A stretch of 64,000 nucleotides of DNA from Stropharia rugosoannulata. Taxonomy: Eukaryota > Basidiomycota > Agaricomycetes > Agaricales > Strophariaceae. Position numbers and translations under genes: made by a program. The notes beneath the pieces are model-generated. The model was given only the letters and a program-made list of their open reading frames with translations, did not search any database and was not told the DNA's origin. The first letter of the stretch is position 1; every line of letters begins with the position of its first letter. Shown in pieces: positions 24,431-35,660 of this stretch. Where the stretch lies: the NCBI GenBank assembly GCA_028532985.1, contig JANCIK010000001.1:4278001-4342000 (forward strand). Direction: 5' to 3'.

Positions 24431-25641
24431 ATGCCGCCAGCTAATAGTACTTCTGTTTCACCTCCGCTGGCATCAATGGGCGAGACAGCGGCGTATCAAT
24501 CTATGGTGACTACCTACTGCTTGATAGGAGCGCTCGCTGTAAGTCGTTACCCTATAGTCGTTCGAGCATTTTTAACTAATGGAAAAAACGAGGTTCTTAT
24601 ATGGGATATTCTGGATAACCTGCCAACCGATATTCGTCTGTTTTTCGGGCAGAAAAAGGTTACTTGGAGTGTCGCGATGCTGACGTATATCTCTGCTCGG
24701 TCTGCCTAAACTCTTCCTAATGCCATGGCATTAAACTGACCATATAACATTTTTATCTAGCCTAGGAGGACTTGCTTACGTACTGGGGGGCGTAATTTAC
24801 TCAAGTAAGTATCTGTTCCACTTCAAATATACGTGCTTTAAATTTATAGAATATGCACACACCTAGCGGCTCCGACGGGTGCAAACTGTGCGAGGTTCAG
24901 CAAATGTGTTGAATCCTGTTGCATTATATCCCTCTCATCGACAGCCTTCCTCTTCTTTCTCCGCTTGCGTGCCATATACAACAGAAACCGCATTGTGGTC
25001 GCCGCATTTTATATACTTTGGGTGGCACTTCTAGCCTCATCAATCCTGGTTCCTATAGGCACTGACGGCGGGGACGCGCCTGGTAAAGCACATTACTGTG
25101 AAGACACACGAGCCGCGCAGTACACTCAATTCGCAGATGTGTCTCCGATAATATTCGACACATTGGTGTTCCTGGCAATTACGTGGAGACTGAGCCAAAT
25201 TGCCGCTGTTGATGCTGGAATCGGAAAGAACATTGCGGTGATGTTCTCGGGAAAGAATTTGCCTAAATTTTCTAAGAGTCTCTTGGTTGACGGTCAAATC
25301 TACTACCTGTGAGTACACAGTCGCCTAAAAACATGAGCACTCCGGAATAATTGATTTGACCAACTAGTATCACTATTGCTGTGGGGATCCCTTTTGTGGC
25401 ACTATCTGTCGCATCGTCAGTGCCGGCCCCTTTGCAAGAAGTAATGGAAGGTCCGTATGCGGTCCTTGTGAATATCATGGCGTGTCGAGTATTCCGTAAA
25501 ACGAAGGCGGGACTCTTCAGAGAGTCAGAGATATCATCCACAGCCATTGACCAAGCTCAGACAAATATAACCTCTCCCATACAGTTTGGTATGAGCAGTG
25601 CTTCTGCTTCTAGTGCCATGGAAAAAAGCGGAGTCTGTTAA
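24431..25641 (+). CDS. Seven-TM orphan protein, tandem copy 2 (DUF6533-like N-terminus)
   Basis: Five exons, 24431..24538, 24593..24699, 24761..24804, 24867..25308 and 25368..25641, give 324 residues. The same blocks as copy 1 are present: VLIWDILDNLPTDIRLFFG, LGGLAYVLGGVIYSS, LFFLRLRAIYNRNRIVVAAF, HYCEDTRAAQY, FDTLVFLAITWRL, FSKSLLVDGQIYYL, and a final NIMACRVFRKTKAG before the Ser-rich tail. Exon lengths and phases equal those of copy 1, which points to a tandem duplication with no indels in coding sequence. No catalytic residues; probably a plasma-membrane protein. It converges on the MFS gene at 25834 with only 192 bp between. Confidence 0.85.
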
Positions 25642-25833
25642 GGAATGGGTAATGAAGATCTACGCCATTTTTCTCCCAGATTATCATTGAACCAGAAGAT
25701 TCTGTTCCATCCATTATATTTATCTGTTGCACTGGATTAACAGTGACACGAAGGCACGACATGCTGGCCGCTATAAATTACTTCGAGTAGCTGATTCATC
25801 CGGCATGTAAATTATAAGCCCATACATCATAAA

Positions 25834-27914
25834 TCATGCTCCCTGAGCCGCGGTTGTAGTTTTGGGGCGCGATGTGAAGATAATAGAGGCGTATGCTGCG
25901 GTGCCAATCATTGCAAAAATCTGCGAAAAAGAGTCACTACGTGCTGCAGACACAAATGATAAATGAAGCATATATAGACTCACCCCACTGACCAGTGCGG
26001 GTCTCCACCAGATAAACTTATCGGTGAGCAGAGCACCCTGGATGGGCGGACCTGATGTTAAACAGTCAGTATAAAGTGACTCGAAGATTTACAGTTCCGT
26101 ATACCTATGAGCGCCCCAAATCCTAAGGTAATGATTTAATATGAGCCACAAATAAGTCACTATGTAGCCTCGTTGAATGAAACACACCGCAGAATGTAAA
26201 CGCGACACCCAACCGAGCGCTGAAGGGGTATACATTGTCATTTAATGTCATGACGTTAACAGTTTTAACACAGATCTCACCCTAGCTCGGACATATCTTT
26301 AGTCAGAACTGCAACAATGGGTACCTGGAGAGTGACAACTACCAATAACAGTGAGCGTTAATTTGATTGCTGGTGGGATGCGAACTCACAAACTCCAGCA
26401 AAGAACCCATATATAATAGCGATGGGAATGACACTCCCTACACCGGTGAGCCCAATCATCGAGATGATAAGTGTGGAGCAAGCGAACGACGCGAAAACAA
26501 TCATGTTTATGACACCGAATTTGTGTACAAAAGGTCCGGGTGCAAGACGGCCAATAAAGCTGCAAGCGTTCAATATAACAAGCTGCGCAGTCGAGGAATT
26601 AGAACATGGCTTCGGAATGAAAAGAGGATCCAATCTTACCACATAGAATGCAAGGTGCTCGCTAACACCGTGCTTGACTGCGTCCAGCTGAATATAGAAA
26701 AGAGGGAAATAGAACCCAACAGGAAAGAAAAAACCTCTGGTATTGTCAGCGACGGTGCCCATCGCGGTTCGGGCTTTAAATCCAGCACTCACCCAATGGT
26801 TATGCCTATGAAAGACCATTCGGAATAGAACTTGCGCAGAGATCCGAAAAGTGACGGCCTCTTCACATCACTTGGAACGAAGCGTGGTCGAAGTAGAAAA
26901 GACGCCACAATGAGGACGACAGTGACTAAGGCAGCGCTGATGCGCACACTCTTCTGAAATCCAAGGCGACTAGAGAAGAGATTGTTAAGCATGATTGGAT
27001 GTACTATTGCTCCTAGGGAGGACCCCGCCGCGACAAAGGTCATAGCCAAGGTACGCCGGTGGCTGAAGTATTGAGAGATTACTGCGATACTGGGCACATA
27101 CATCATCCCGGCACCAAGGCCGAGGCATATCCCTTGTGTGAGGAAGTTCTAGATTTTTGAATCAGTCGCCAGGTAAATAGCAATGATATAGACCCTGCCT
27201 GATATAGATGGTCCGGTTGTGCTAATGAAAGCATAAAGAGTGCAAAAGAGATGAGAAACGATCCGCCATAAAGGAGGTGATAGCTAGGTAAAAGAACGTT
27301 TGCCCGTTGGAATGTTCAAGTGTATGCATGACTCACAAGTAGCCCCTATCGTACAGTACTCCAGCCCATAATCCACTAACTATCACCAAAAAAGCGTTGA
27401 TACTGCCGATCCACCTAAAGAAAGGTAAGAGGACTTTTTAAGTTCGCCAGGGATTGTGAAGTAACGCACGATATGGCCGACGAGGAAGCATTTGTAATGT
27501 AAATCCGGGTGTAATAGTCTGCAACATATGATTAATGGAGAAACATTTGATCTCGATCTCCATCATACATGCCTTGGTACACTCCAAAGCTTGTTGTATA
27601 GCTGTGACTCACGGTCAGTTGCATCGCTTGTGCTTGGAAGTAAACATATCATACCCGAATCCACAGAATTGTATCATTGCACTGTAATCAAGCTAGTGAT
27701 GAGTATGCGTCTGCATTCGTATGTGTTTAGTGACTCACGCGCCTGCCACCGCCAACCATGCCTGTCGACCGCCGTCAGGAATATCGGATTTCGTCTCGTC
27801 TTTCTGTCCAGGATCTTCAACTGATGGTGCCTCGTTCGTGCCAACATTGAGCTCTTTGTCCTTGCTTTCATCATCCTGAGACGACTTCGTTTCTGTGTCA
27901 AGTCGAGAAGACAT
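25834..27914 (-). CDS. MFS transporter, monocarboxylate-permease (MCP/MCT) type
   Basis: Multi-exon minus-strand gene from ATG at 27914 to TGA at 25834. The N-terminus is charged and ends in the family signature DIPDGGRQAWLAVAGA just before TM1. Downstream exons show MMYVPSIAVISQYFSHRR (TM4 region), AMTFVAAGSSLGAIVHPIML (TM5), a basic loop, FYFPLFYIQLDAVKHGVSEH (TM7), FIGRLAPGPFVHKFGVINM (TM8) and IAIIYGFFAGVCEF (TM10). Members carry monocarboxylates, riboflavin or other small acids, or export metabolites; the substrate cannot be told from sequence. It is convergent with seven-TM copy 2. Some exon borders in 27120-27700 were not resolved. Confidence 0.82.
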
Positions 27915-28390
27915 GCGAGGTATCTGTCCTACTGCAAGAGCAACAAGTCGCAAGGTTGTACCGCAGGGAGACGGAAGAAAGGACGTGCCTTCTCACGCAA
28001 AAACGGGTGCTTATAAAGGTTCGCCGGTGATTGATTGTCTGGAACATGTGTATTTATGCCTCAGGGACATGTGTGACGAAGAAGCGTAAAAGAAGTGGCA
28101 AAACACAGCGCAGTCTGAACAGCACCCAACAGCACTCGACACCGGGCCGGGATGCATCTATTTATAGCAATTGCAAGAGCGATCCACAACAGTGCGGTTT
28201 CAGGAAATCGCCGCTAATTCATACTAAAACTAGGGATACTACCACCCTTTAGATTAAAGAAAGCTTAATTGATCCTGCTAAATAGGGAGTACAAAACACA
28301 TCAGCTCATCCTTGGGGAGGCCAGGATCTACGAGTCTGTTGGGCATAAACCAAGCAGTAGCCCCTATTTAATTCAAAAAGTACTAGTAGT
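27915..28390. other. Intergenic, MFS promoter side
   Basis: 476 bp between the MFS start and the zinc-finger gene 3' end. No coding feature seen. Confidence 0.5.
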
Positions 28391-28724
28391 TTACTCCGAC
28401 ATGTTGTTATTTTCCCAACCTGGATGTGCATCGAGCTGATGCCTTTTTAACGTGTCTTCGCCCGTGCACACCGAGTCCTCGCAGCCAGGATGTAGGCAAC
28501 GTACGCTCGGTGTCTTGTGCCTCTTACTCTGCATGTGCATCTCCATATATTTTTGTGTTTTTGCGGTATGCCCACATACGCACACAAGCGGTACTTTCTT
28601 GTTTGATTTTATGCTGGCCGCACTTTGTTTCATCTTCTTTCTGGGTTGCTCCGGAGGCGATCTCGTTTCAGTGAATATTCTCGCACTCGCTTCTCTATTC
28701 TTATCCTCTGGTCGCTCGGATTCT
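28391..28724 (-). CDS. C2H2-type zinc-finger protein, 3' exon (5' part unresolved)
   Basis: The last exon encodes a basic region (PRKKMKQSAASIKSNKK), then a finger-like unit CVCGHTAKTQKYMEMHMQSK with C-x-C..H..H spacing, and a second unit CLHPGCEDSV ... LKRHQLDAHPG with CxxxxC..HxxxxH spacing. This suggests a nucleic-acid-binding protein. There is no ATG at the head of this frame; a CAACAG acceptor at 28725..28727 in phase 2 shows that upstream exons exist. Candidate exons lie at 28770-29060, where several frames look coding (for example PKLFDTQAPADSLNMKEY), but none joins without a stop, so the gene may be mis-read by me or damaged. Function unknown. Confidence 0.45.
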
Positions 28725-29950
28725 CTGTTGGGTCGAGTAAGTGCTGCCAATTTGCGCTTACTAGTTCTTACAGAAGGTAATACTGCTCAAATATTCTTTC
28801 ATGTTGAGAGAATCTGCAGGAGCCTGGGTGTCAAAGAGCTTCGGCTGAGTAGAGTTATTGCGGGCCAGCCCTATTCTTTCAGCTGTTCCATGGTAACCTC
28901 TGCCGCTGCCTCAGTAGTGCTTTCTTTGCCCCCAGACGTGGTATTCCCAGGATCCTGGACTCTGTGCGGAGAAGGTGAAAGGGACAAGGGACGGCGGCTT
29001 CGTTTGGGCTGGTGCTATTGAATCGCTGACGACGTCTGACTGGGACTAGCTCGTATTGTCGTCGAACAGCGTACAAATCTCTGCCAGAAAAGCGTCGCAG
29101 ATAGGTGGATCACTGCGTGAGCAATGTAAGTACTATGTATTGTGAAGAAATAGATAAATCGAGAAGATCCTCCAATGTATATATAGGGCCGCTGATAGTC
29201 GATGAAACTGAGATCTCGCCGTTTATCAGTAGGCATCGCGGGGGCCTGATATAAGTTGGACCACGTTGCATACGAACGTGTCGTAGAAAATGAATGCAAC
29301 ATTTGTGCGGTCAGCGAGCGGTCACTGCAGTCTTAGGATATGAGAGTGGAGTGAAAGAGTAGTTACAAAGCTATTAGGTTATGTTGAAAAATCTCAATCA
29401 CGCAGTGCGTGACTCTGCGATAAAAAGGACGTGTTGCGCGACCCGCTTTCGCAAGCGGCTCTGTGACCCAAGCCACATCATTTACTTAGTAATCAAATTG
29501 TACTAACGTTACACTCATAAATACCAGAGAACGAGAAGGAAATCTAAGCTCTCTATAGGACAATGAACATGAACCAAGCTAAACATTCCAGTATATCCGC
29601 CTCCAATCCCCTTGTAAGTAATTACCGCCGGCGCGTCGCGACAACAAAGCGCGTTATCACATGACCTAATTACATAAACATTCCCGCGACTCGGAATAAC
29701 CCGGTTCCTTCCGTCACTTCAACGGTTTTTAAGGTCACTTTCTATGAGTTTACTGTTTCTCCCTCTTCACTTTTACTTTGACTCTGGAAGATCTATTTGA
29801 AGTACCATGTATGTAAACCTTCTGCATTGCAATAGTTCTCTGCTTCAGTAATTCACAGTTATTCAAACTTTCATTGCACATTGTACACAACAAAATTCTT
29901 CCCGAAGTATTTATCTACTCACCTAGCATAAGCTCGAAGTCAACATAAAT
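28725..29950. other. Unresolved 5' part of the zinc-finger gene, then intergenic
   Basis: 28725-29060 probably contains 5' exons of the zinc-finger gene. A TATATATA stretch near 29177 could be its promoter. 29300-29950 has no coding signal I can support. Confidence 0.35.
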
Positions 29951-31047
29951 TTACCAGGGCAGCTTGGTGCCATCAATGTTAATAAACTCCCCTCCGTCTT
30001 TCTCCCTGGTAGCTTCGTCGATGATTTTGATCAAATCTGTAGCAGCCTGTTGTGGGCTCCTGACCTCCATCTGACCTCCCGTTAATACAGACTTAGCGAC
30101 GCCGTCCTTGTCCTCATTGTTAATCATGTTCGCCACTGACACCTCAGTTAGACAAGTAGACTTCATTGGAAAGCAGTTTATAAAGACACGTACATGCCTC
30201 GGTTTCAACTACGCCTGGCGCGAGCGGGAAGGCAACTGATGTGTAATTACAGTTGTGGTCAGAGTACAATGTAGGATGCCATGGAATGCTAACTCACTCA
30301 GCCACTCATTCTCAAAGTGTATCTTCCTTGTAATGTGATTCAATGCCGCTTTGCTGGACCCATATGGAGCTGTCCGGATCGGGATTGACAACATGGGGCT
30401 TCCAATGGAACCGGCTCCCGTAGTGATGGGTACAAAGCGGGGGGAAGAACTGGCCTTAAGTAGCTCGTACAAGCCCTGGAAGAGTACGACGGGGCCCAGT
30501 GTGTTCACCTGTGATTGAACATGATTCGGCTTAGAGTTGTCGAAATTGATCGGTATGTATTCTCTTACAGTAAAGTGTTCCTGGTATAGTGTGATGGGAG
30601 CGGTGTGCGCATTGTAAGACACATTAGCAAAGCCTATAGTGTATTGCAGATGCGTGGCATACCTCCTTTTAGCCAAAATAATCTGTAGAGGTAGAACGAT
30701 AGAAACGAACCCGCATTGGCAATTACAGTATCGACCCGACCATGGCGCTTCTTTATCTCTTTGGCTACGGCTGTGACGTCTCCAGCATTGGCGGAAACAC
30801 ATTTGAATATAAATAAGCGCCCGGGGTATTTTTTAATCAAGTCTTCGAGACCGGATGCCTTTGTTGGATTGCGCGCTCCAGCATAAACAAAAGAGTTTAA
30901 ATGATTTTGCAGAATGTGTTCAACTAGTCCAAAGCCTGTAGTGCTCTAGTCAATATATATCTTGCATGAGTCCGCGTAATGGGAGTTCTTACCTATTCCT
31001 CGATTAGCGCCCGTGACAAGGTAAACAGTGCTGGAGGCAGAAGTCAT
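29951..31047 (-). CDS. Short-chain dehydrogenase/reductase, tandem copy 1
   Basis: Six exons: complement of 29951..30135, 30194..30235, 30298..30508, 30569..30633, 30711..30935, 30993..31047, giving 260 residues. The Rossmann start YLVTGANRGIGFGLVEHIL has the TGxxxGxG cofactor motif. The NAG strand motif follows (VDTVIANAG). The active site is the Tyr-Gly-Ser-Ser-Lys-Ala-Ala set in APYGSSKAALN (YxxxK) preceded by ITTGAGS (Ser). This fits a classical NAD(P)H-dependent SDR of the NAD(P)-binding ketoreductase kind that reduces or oxidises small carbonyls. It ends with GGEFINIDGTKLPW. Exons 1-5 have the same lengths as those of the neighbouring copy. The substrate is unknown. Confidence 0.92.
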
Positions 31048-31766
31048 CTTAGGAGTACGGTGGAGTAGAGATATACGACAGATATTATGTCTGTAAGTAT
31101 TGACAGAACAAATGCAAAGCACGTCCTTTAAATACTCCCTTACCTCTCTCACTATCCTCTGACTGTCCTAGTATATTCCTTTTTCGCTAATAATAGCGTA
31201 CCAGTAAGCGACTGATGTTTTTGTCTCAAATCTGATTAAGCAATATTATAAATCATGCTCCCGGACCTCAATACAGGTCATTGTCGTGCAACAATTGTGA
31301 TAAATTACACCTATGTACAAGGGTGTACTCGAGCTTTCCCACCAGTTCCCATCAGTTCTCCATTAAGCGAAGGACAGTCATCTTGCATTGAGACATATAA
31401 ATAGCTCGCTTGGTAGCCATTTGGTACTTTTTGTTGATGCAGAGGGTACAACGAAGTTTACAAAGCCAGTTGCAACATGAAAATACCATTTGACGGCACG
31501 TAATGCCATAAATAGACCTATAAATGGGGACTTAAACAGTCATCTTGGCAAATAGAGGTGAAGTGGTACGCAAATGCCGCAACACAACGCAACAAGCGGC
31601 AAGAGGCGGCAAGTCTTCGCGCACCAGATACTTGCGCTGGGATTCGTCATGCTGACTGAAGTCCTGTGTCGGAACCATGTAAACACAAATATTGATTTCG
31701 TAAAGCATTGCGGCGTACGTACTACTAGGTACTAACAAGCTCGGTTTCTACTATTTCATCTTGCAA
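31048..31766. other. Intergenic between SDR copies
   Basis: 719 bp spacer upstream of SDR copy 1. No gene recognised. Confidence 0.5.
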
Positions 31767-32848
31767 TTACCAAGGAAGCTTAGTGCCGTCAATATTGAGG
31801 AACTCCCCTCCGTCTGTCTCCCTTGTTGCCTCATCAATAATTTTCATCAAAGATACCACCGCCTCCTGAGGCTTCAATGTTTCAATCTTCTCAAGTATAG
31901 CCTTTCCGAACCCAGTTTTGTCTGATTCGAAATGGTTCTTCACTGCGGACAGAAACAGTTAAGTAATAGCTTCCAGATTGACAAGGATATACTTACTCGT
32001 TTCAGTTTCTACTGCACCCGGGGCAAGAGGGAAGGCAACTAGGATTTTGATATGCATATGTTAAATCACAGTTATGGTGTTGTAACGTTATTCCAACTAC
32101 TTACTTAACCATTCATTTTCGAAGTGTATTTTTCTTGTTAGATGATTCAAGGCGGCCTTGCTTGCTCCATATGCTGATACACGGATAGGGAAAGCCATCA
32201 TTGGACTACCCGTACTTGCACCACCTGTGCTGATAGGCACAAATTTAGGAGAGGCACTGGCTTTGAGAAGATCGTGTACTGCCTTGAGCAGAACGATGGG
32301 TCCGAGAGCGTTGACCTAGATTAAACATAGGCGTAGGATTTAGATATGATCATAGCGCAGCGTTCACTAGTTCGCCACTTACTACGAAGAGTTCTTCATA
32401 AAGCTTTACGGGTGTTTCAAGGGCAGTGTACTCCATAGAACCGATGCCTAATACAATGTTAAAGGGACATTATTCCAAACGTTACAGCAGAACCTCATCA
32501 GAAGCAGGTAAAACTGACCTGCATTGGCAATTACAGTGTCCACACGACCGTGGCGCTCTTTGATTTCCTTTGCAATCTCTGCAGCATCTCCCTCATCCGC
32601 AGAAACGCACTTCACTATGGACACACGGTCTCGATGCTGGGTAGCGATTTCTTTTAAAGAGGTAGCATTAGCTGGGTCGCGAGCCCCAGCATAGATAAAT
32701 GCATCGGAATGTTTCTTCAGAATATGCTTGACTATTTCAAACCCTTACGTAGAGATCTTAGTTCGCTTCCAAAGGAGACATTCAAAGGCTTACCAATGCC
32801 ACGGTTAGCGCCGGTAACCAGATATACGGGTGCGAAGGATGACGACAT
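31767..32848 (-). CDS. Short-chain dehydrogenase/reductase, tandem copy 2
   Basis: Six exons: complement of 31767..31942, 31997..32038, 32105..32315, 32383..32447, 32519..32743, 32794..32848, giving 257 residues. The cofactor motif is in YLVTGANRGIGFEIVKHIL, the NAG motif in VDTVIANAG, and the active site in SAYGASKAALNHLTRKI with the Ser in ISTGGAS. The C-terminus GGEFLNIDGTKLPW matches copy 1. Intron 1 uses a short AAG acceptor (50 bp). The gene lies directly upstream of copy 1 in the same orientation, a tandem duplication in which introns diverged in length but exons 1-5 did not. It is likely a cytosolic NAD(P)-dependent reductase with unknown substrate. Confidence 0.92.
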
Positions 32849-33270
32849 AATATAGATAATACGGCCTTTGGTAGATTGACACACTTTTAAGGTGGTAAGC
32901 TGTGGTAAGGCGTGGAAGGAAAATTCTGGAGAATTATAGCGTCGCGACTTAAATGAAATAATCCTATTGGGCTCGCGTTTGAAGGGGATATAAAATTAGA
33001 TGGATGGAAATTCTTGGAAGATTGTTGTCAACAAGTCTGAAAAGACCTTCATGGGGTTCACATTGCCGGGCAGCCGAAGCCTGGATTGATCCGTCGTTTG
33101 TCCAATGTTCAACGTTCAACGCTTCACGGTACTTATGCTTGCTCCTAACTATTTATCACAACATACTATGTACAGAATTGGCTCCTCTGAGCCCTACAAC
33201 TACCTGATCCAAACCCCTTTCTCAAAAGTCGGTGAATCGTCCGAGAAGAATCATACAGAGAAAATATAAA
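32849..33270. other. Intergenic, upstream of SDR copy 2
   Basis: 422 bp; promoter of SDR copy 2 and 3' region of secreted copy A3. Nothing else seen. Confidence 0.5.
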
Positions 33271-34026
33271 TCAGTTCCACGGTAAACCCGCAGCAGCCTT
33301 CAACCACTCCTCAATACCGGAGAAGGACAGAGCTGGCGTCTGGATTGCCCATGGGCCAACCAAGCTATGATAGTCCAGAGTGCTGTGGTCGTTGGCAAAG
33401 TGCGCCTTGGTGCGACAGTCTACTTGGAGATTGAGTCTAGAAATCTGTGCCTGACGGACACCCATCTGATATACATGAGCGGGAAGGGGAGGGACAGCGC
33501 CTGGGTTGGGATGCGCGTGCGGAGCGAAGAGTACTGAGCCAGGGTACTGACGGTTGATAGCGTTGCCTCCCAGAGCTAGGACGTGTTGCGGCACCCACAC
33601 CTTCGGCTGGCGGGCCCACTCGTTGGCGTCTGCTGTGACGAGACAGATGTAGTTCTTGTTCGGGTTTGCGCCGTTTGAGAACAACTTTGCGAGGTCGACG
33701 GCCTGTTAATTCGTGAGTAAATTACAATTGTACATGAGCCATAATATATGTGTACTTACGTCTGCTATGTAGAACACCGCTCCCAGCTCTCCTCCCGCGC
33801 TTGCTTGAGGAGGTCTGGGAGTGCCGTTGAATCCATTGTAGCCCAACATGACTCTTTGGTTCTTCTTTGGAAATTCAACGGCAGGGAATTCGACTGCCTC
33901 GTCCGTTTCCCAGTTGCCGTCGAGATCGTCTTCGTCGGACGAGCTGGGAAGTGGTGTAGACGCTACTACATTAAATAAGTATGCAAGGAGGATCAAGAAG
34001 AAAAGCGGGCTGGGTTGTTTTGCCAT
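33271..34026 (-). CDS. Secreted orphan protein, family copy A3
   Basis: Two exons: complement of 33271..33702 and 33760..34026 (57-bp intron at the same position as A1 and A2), giving 232 residues. The signal peptide is SPLFFLILLAYLFNVVAST. Family blocks are MLGYNGFNG, GAVFYIAD, AKLFSNGAN, KVWVPQHVLALGG, ALSFSGIEEWLKA; both conserved Cys are present. The ATG at 34026 is chosen because it aligns with the paralogue starts and directly precedes the signal peptide, although the frame is open further upstream. This is the most divergent of the three, with a longer acidic pro-region after the signal peptide. Function unknown; see copy A1. Confidence 0.8.
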
Positions 34027-34782
34027 GGTTTGGTATATTGGCTCTGATAATTTTGAAACCGCACTGAAGGCTGTTATATGTATCTTTGTAGATGTACAGG
34101 GAGATTGGAGGACCATACCGTCCTGGAATCATACGAACCTTTGACCATATGCTTTACTTGTCAAGTGGCGTATTTCATTACCGCAATCTGCACCATGCCT
34201 CCAAGACACCTTGTACTTTAGTAGCAGCATTGTAAACCGGACGTTTTTGGGACAATTGTATGCTTTCTATCGTTTCATAATTATTGATGTAACCCTACCT
34301 TTGAGTGAAATAATTATTACTCCAAATCTGACACTCCTATGAGTTTCTCACTGACTCTCGAAGAGAGGTATATTGCAAGTAAGCAAATCTGAACCGTACC
34401 AAGAAGCGAATAACGCTGCCGTACATTACATAGAAGTTTAGAATGGAGGTTTTCCAAGACATGAGCGATGTTTGGCACGATGAGTTGATCCAGACGCATC
34501 ATACTGCAATTTCTAACGAGTACCACTTTATCCTCTGACACCATATAAAACCAGAAGTTGCTTTCCGGTACACCTTTCACTGAACAGGAAGGTACCGTGG
34601 CGGTTTTGTGCGCGGGGACTAACTGTAGCTGAGTACATTACGGTTATGTCAAAGCAGAGTTTATATTCACATTTCCAAGATCAACTCGGAGTACACACAT
34701 ACAGAAGGAAGACGAGAAAGAAACTAATCACAACAACAATCCGAAGCCAACTGGATCGCCTCAGCACAAGTACTGGGCCTTC
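34027..34782. promoter_or_regulatory. Promoter of A3 and spacer to A2
   Basis: The minus strand carries the family core as GGTATGGTCC at 34110-34119, about 93 bp before the A3 ATG, followed by CTGTAC. The rest of the 756 bp shows no gene. Confidence 0.5.
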
Positions 34783-35537
34783 TCAGTTCCACGGCAATCT
34801 GGCTGCCTTCAACCACACCTCCATGCCTGAGAACGACAGAGCCGGTGTCTCAATGGCCCATGGGGCAATCATGCCATGGTAATTGAGGGTGTGGTGATCG
34901 TTAACAAATTGAGCCTTTGGACGGCAATCCGCCTGAACATCGAGACTTGCAATTTGTGCCTGGCGGATGCCCAACTGGTACAGGTTGGCAGGGACGTTTG
35001 CGGCGCCGGGGTTAATGTGAGCATGAGGTGCAAATAGTACCGCCCCGACGTATTGGCCGTTAATCGCAGGTCCACCGAGCGCAAGGACGTGTCCCGGGAC
35101 CCATACCTTTCGTTGGCGCGTCCACTCGTCGGCCTTTGCTGTGATGATACACACGTAGTCCTTGGCATGGTCCGCGCCGTTCGCGAAGTGTTTCGCAAGG
35201 TCGACGGACTGTCGAATCACAGTTACTAATATCAATGTGACTAGTACTGGTAAAAAAAAAAATATCGTGCACTGACATCTGCGACGTAGAACACGGCTCC
35301 GAGCTCTCCACCAGAGCTAGCCTGTGGAGCTCTGGGATTGCCGTTAAATCCGTTGTAGCCCAAGATGATCCTTTGACCCACTGGAAATTCGACGGCTGGA
35401 TATTCGAAACCGGACGGTTCCCATTCGAGCTCAACAATATCGTCGCTAGAGTACCTGACAAGGGGCGTGGCAGCTACTATATTGGACAAGAATGAAAAGA
35501 GGGTGAGGAAGAAGAGAGGACTGGAGTACTTGGTCAT
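34783..35537 (-). CDS. Secreted orphan protein, family copy A2
   Basis: Two exons: complement of 34783..35208 and 35277..35537 (68-bp intron), giving 228 residues. Exon 1 is 261 nt, identical in length to A1, and the first 87 residues differ from A1 at few positions (signal peptide SPLFFLTLFSFLSNIVAATP). Exon 2 is closer to A3 in the middle (KVWVPGHVLALGG, VLFAPHAHINP) and ends LSFSGMEVWLKAARLPWN. This mosaic of similarity, exon 1 like A1 and exon 2 like A3, could reflect gene conversion or exon exchange. Likely exported; no known domain. Same strand as A3, opposite to A1. Confidence 0.82.
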
Positions 35538-35660
35538 GATTCAATATACTGATGCTGAAGCGCTGATACTACTTACTCAATGATCATCTGCTGTTATATA
35601 GCTGTAGCAGTACAGACGGCCTGAAGACCATGCCATCTCTGGGACCATACTAATAGTTAC
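35538..35660 (-). promoter_or_regulatory. Promoter cassette of A2, near copy of the A1 promoter
   Basis: On the minus strand GGCATGGTCTTCAGGC (core 35626-35634) is followed by CTGTACTGCTACAGC, TATATAAC and CAGCATCAGTATA. This tracks the A1 upstream sequence (17436-17527) almost base for base. The core lies 97 bp before the ATG. Confidence 0.6.

Noticed and set aside
33979..34116. Longer start for secreted copy A3 at 34116
   Set aside because: The paralogues begin at the ATG aligned with 34026, immediately before the signal peptide; the upstream part overlaps the shared promoter core.
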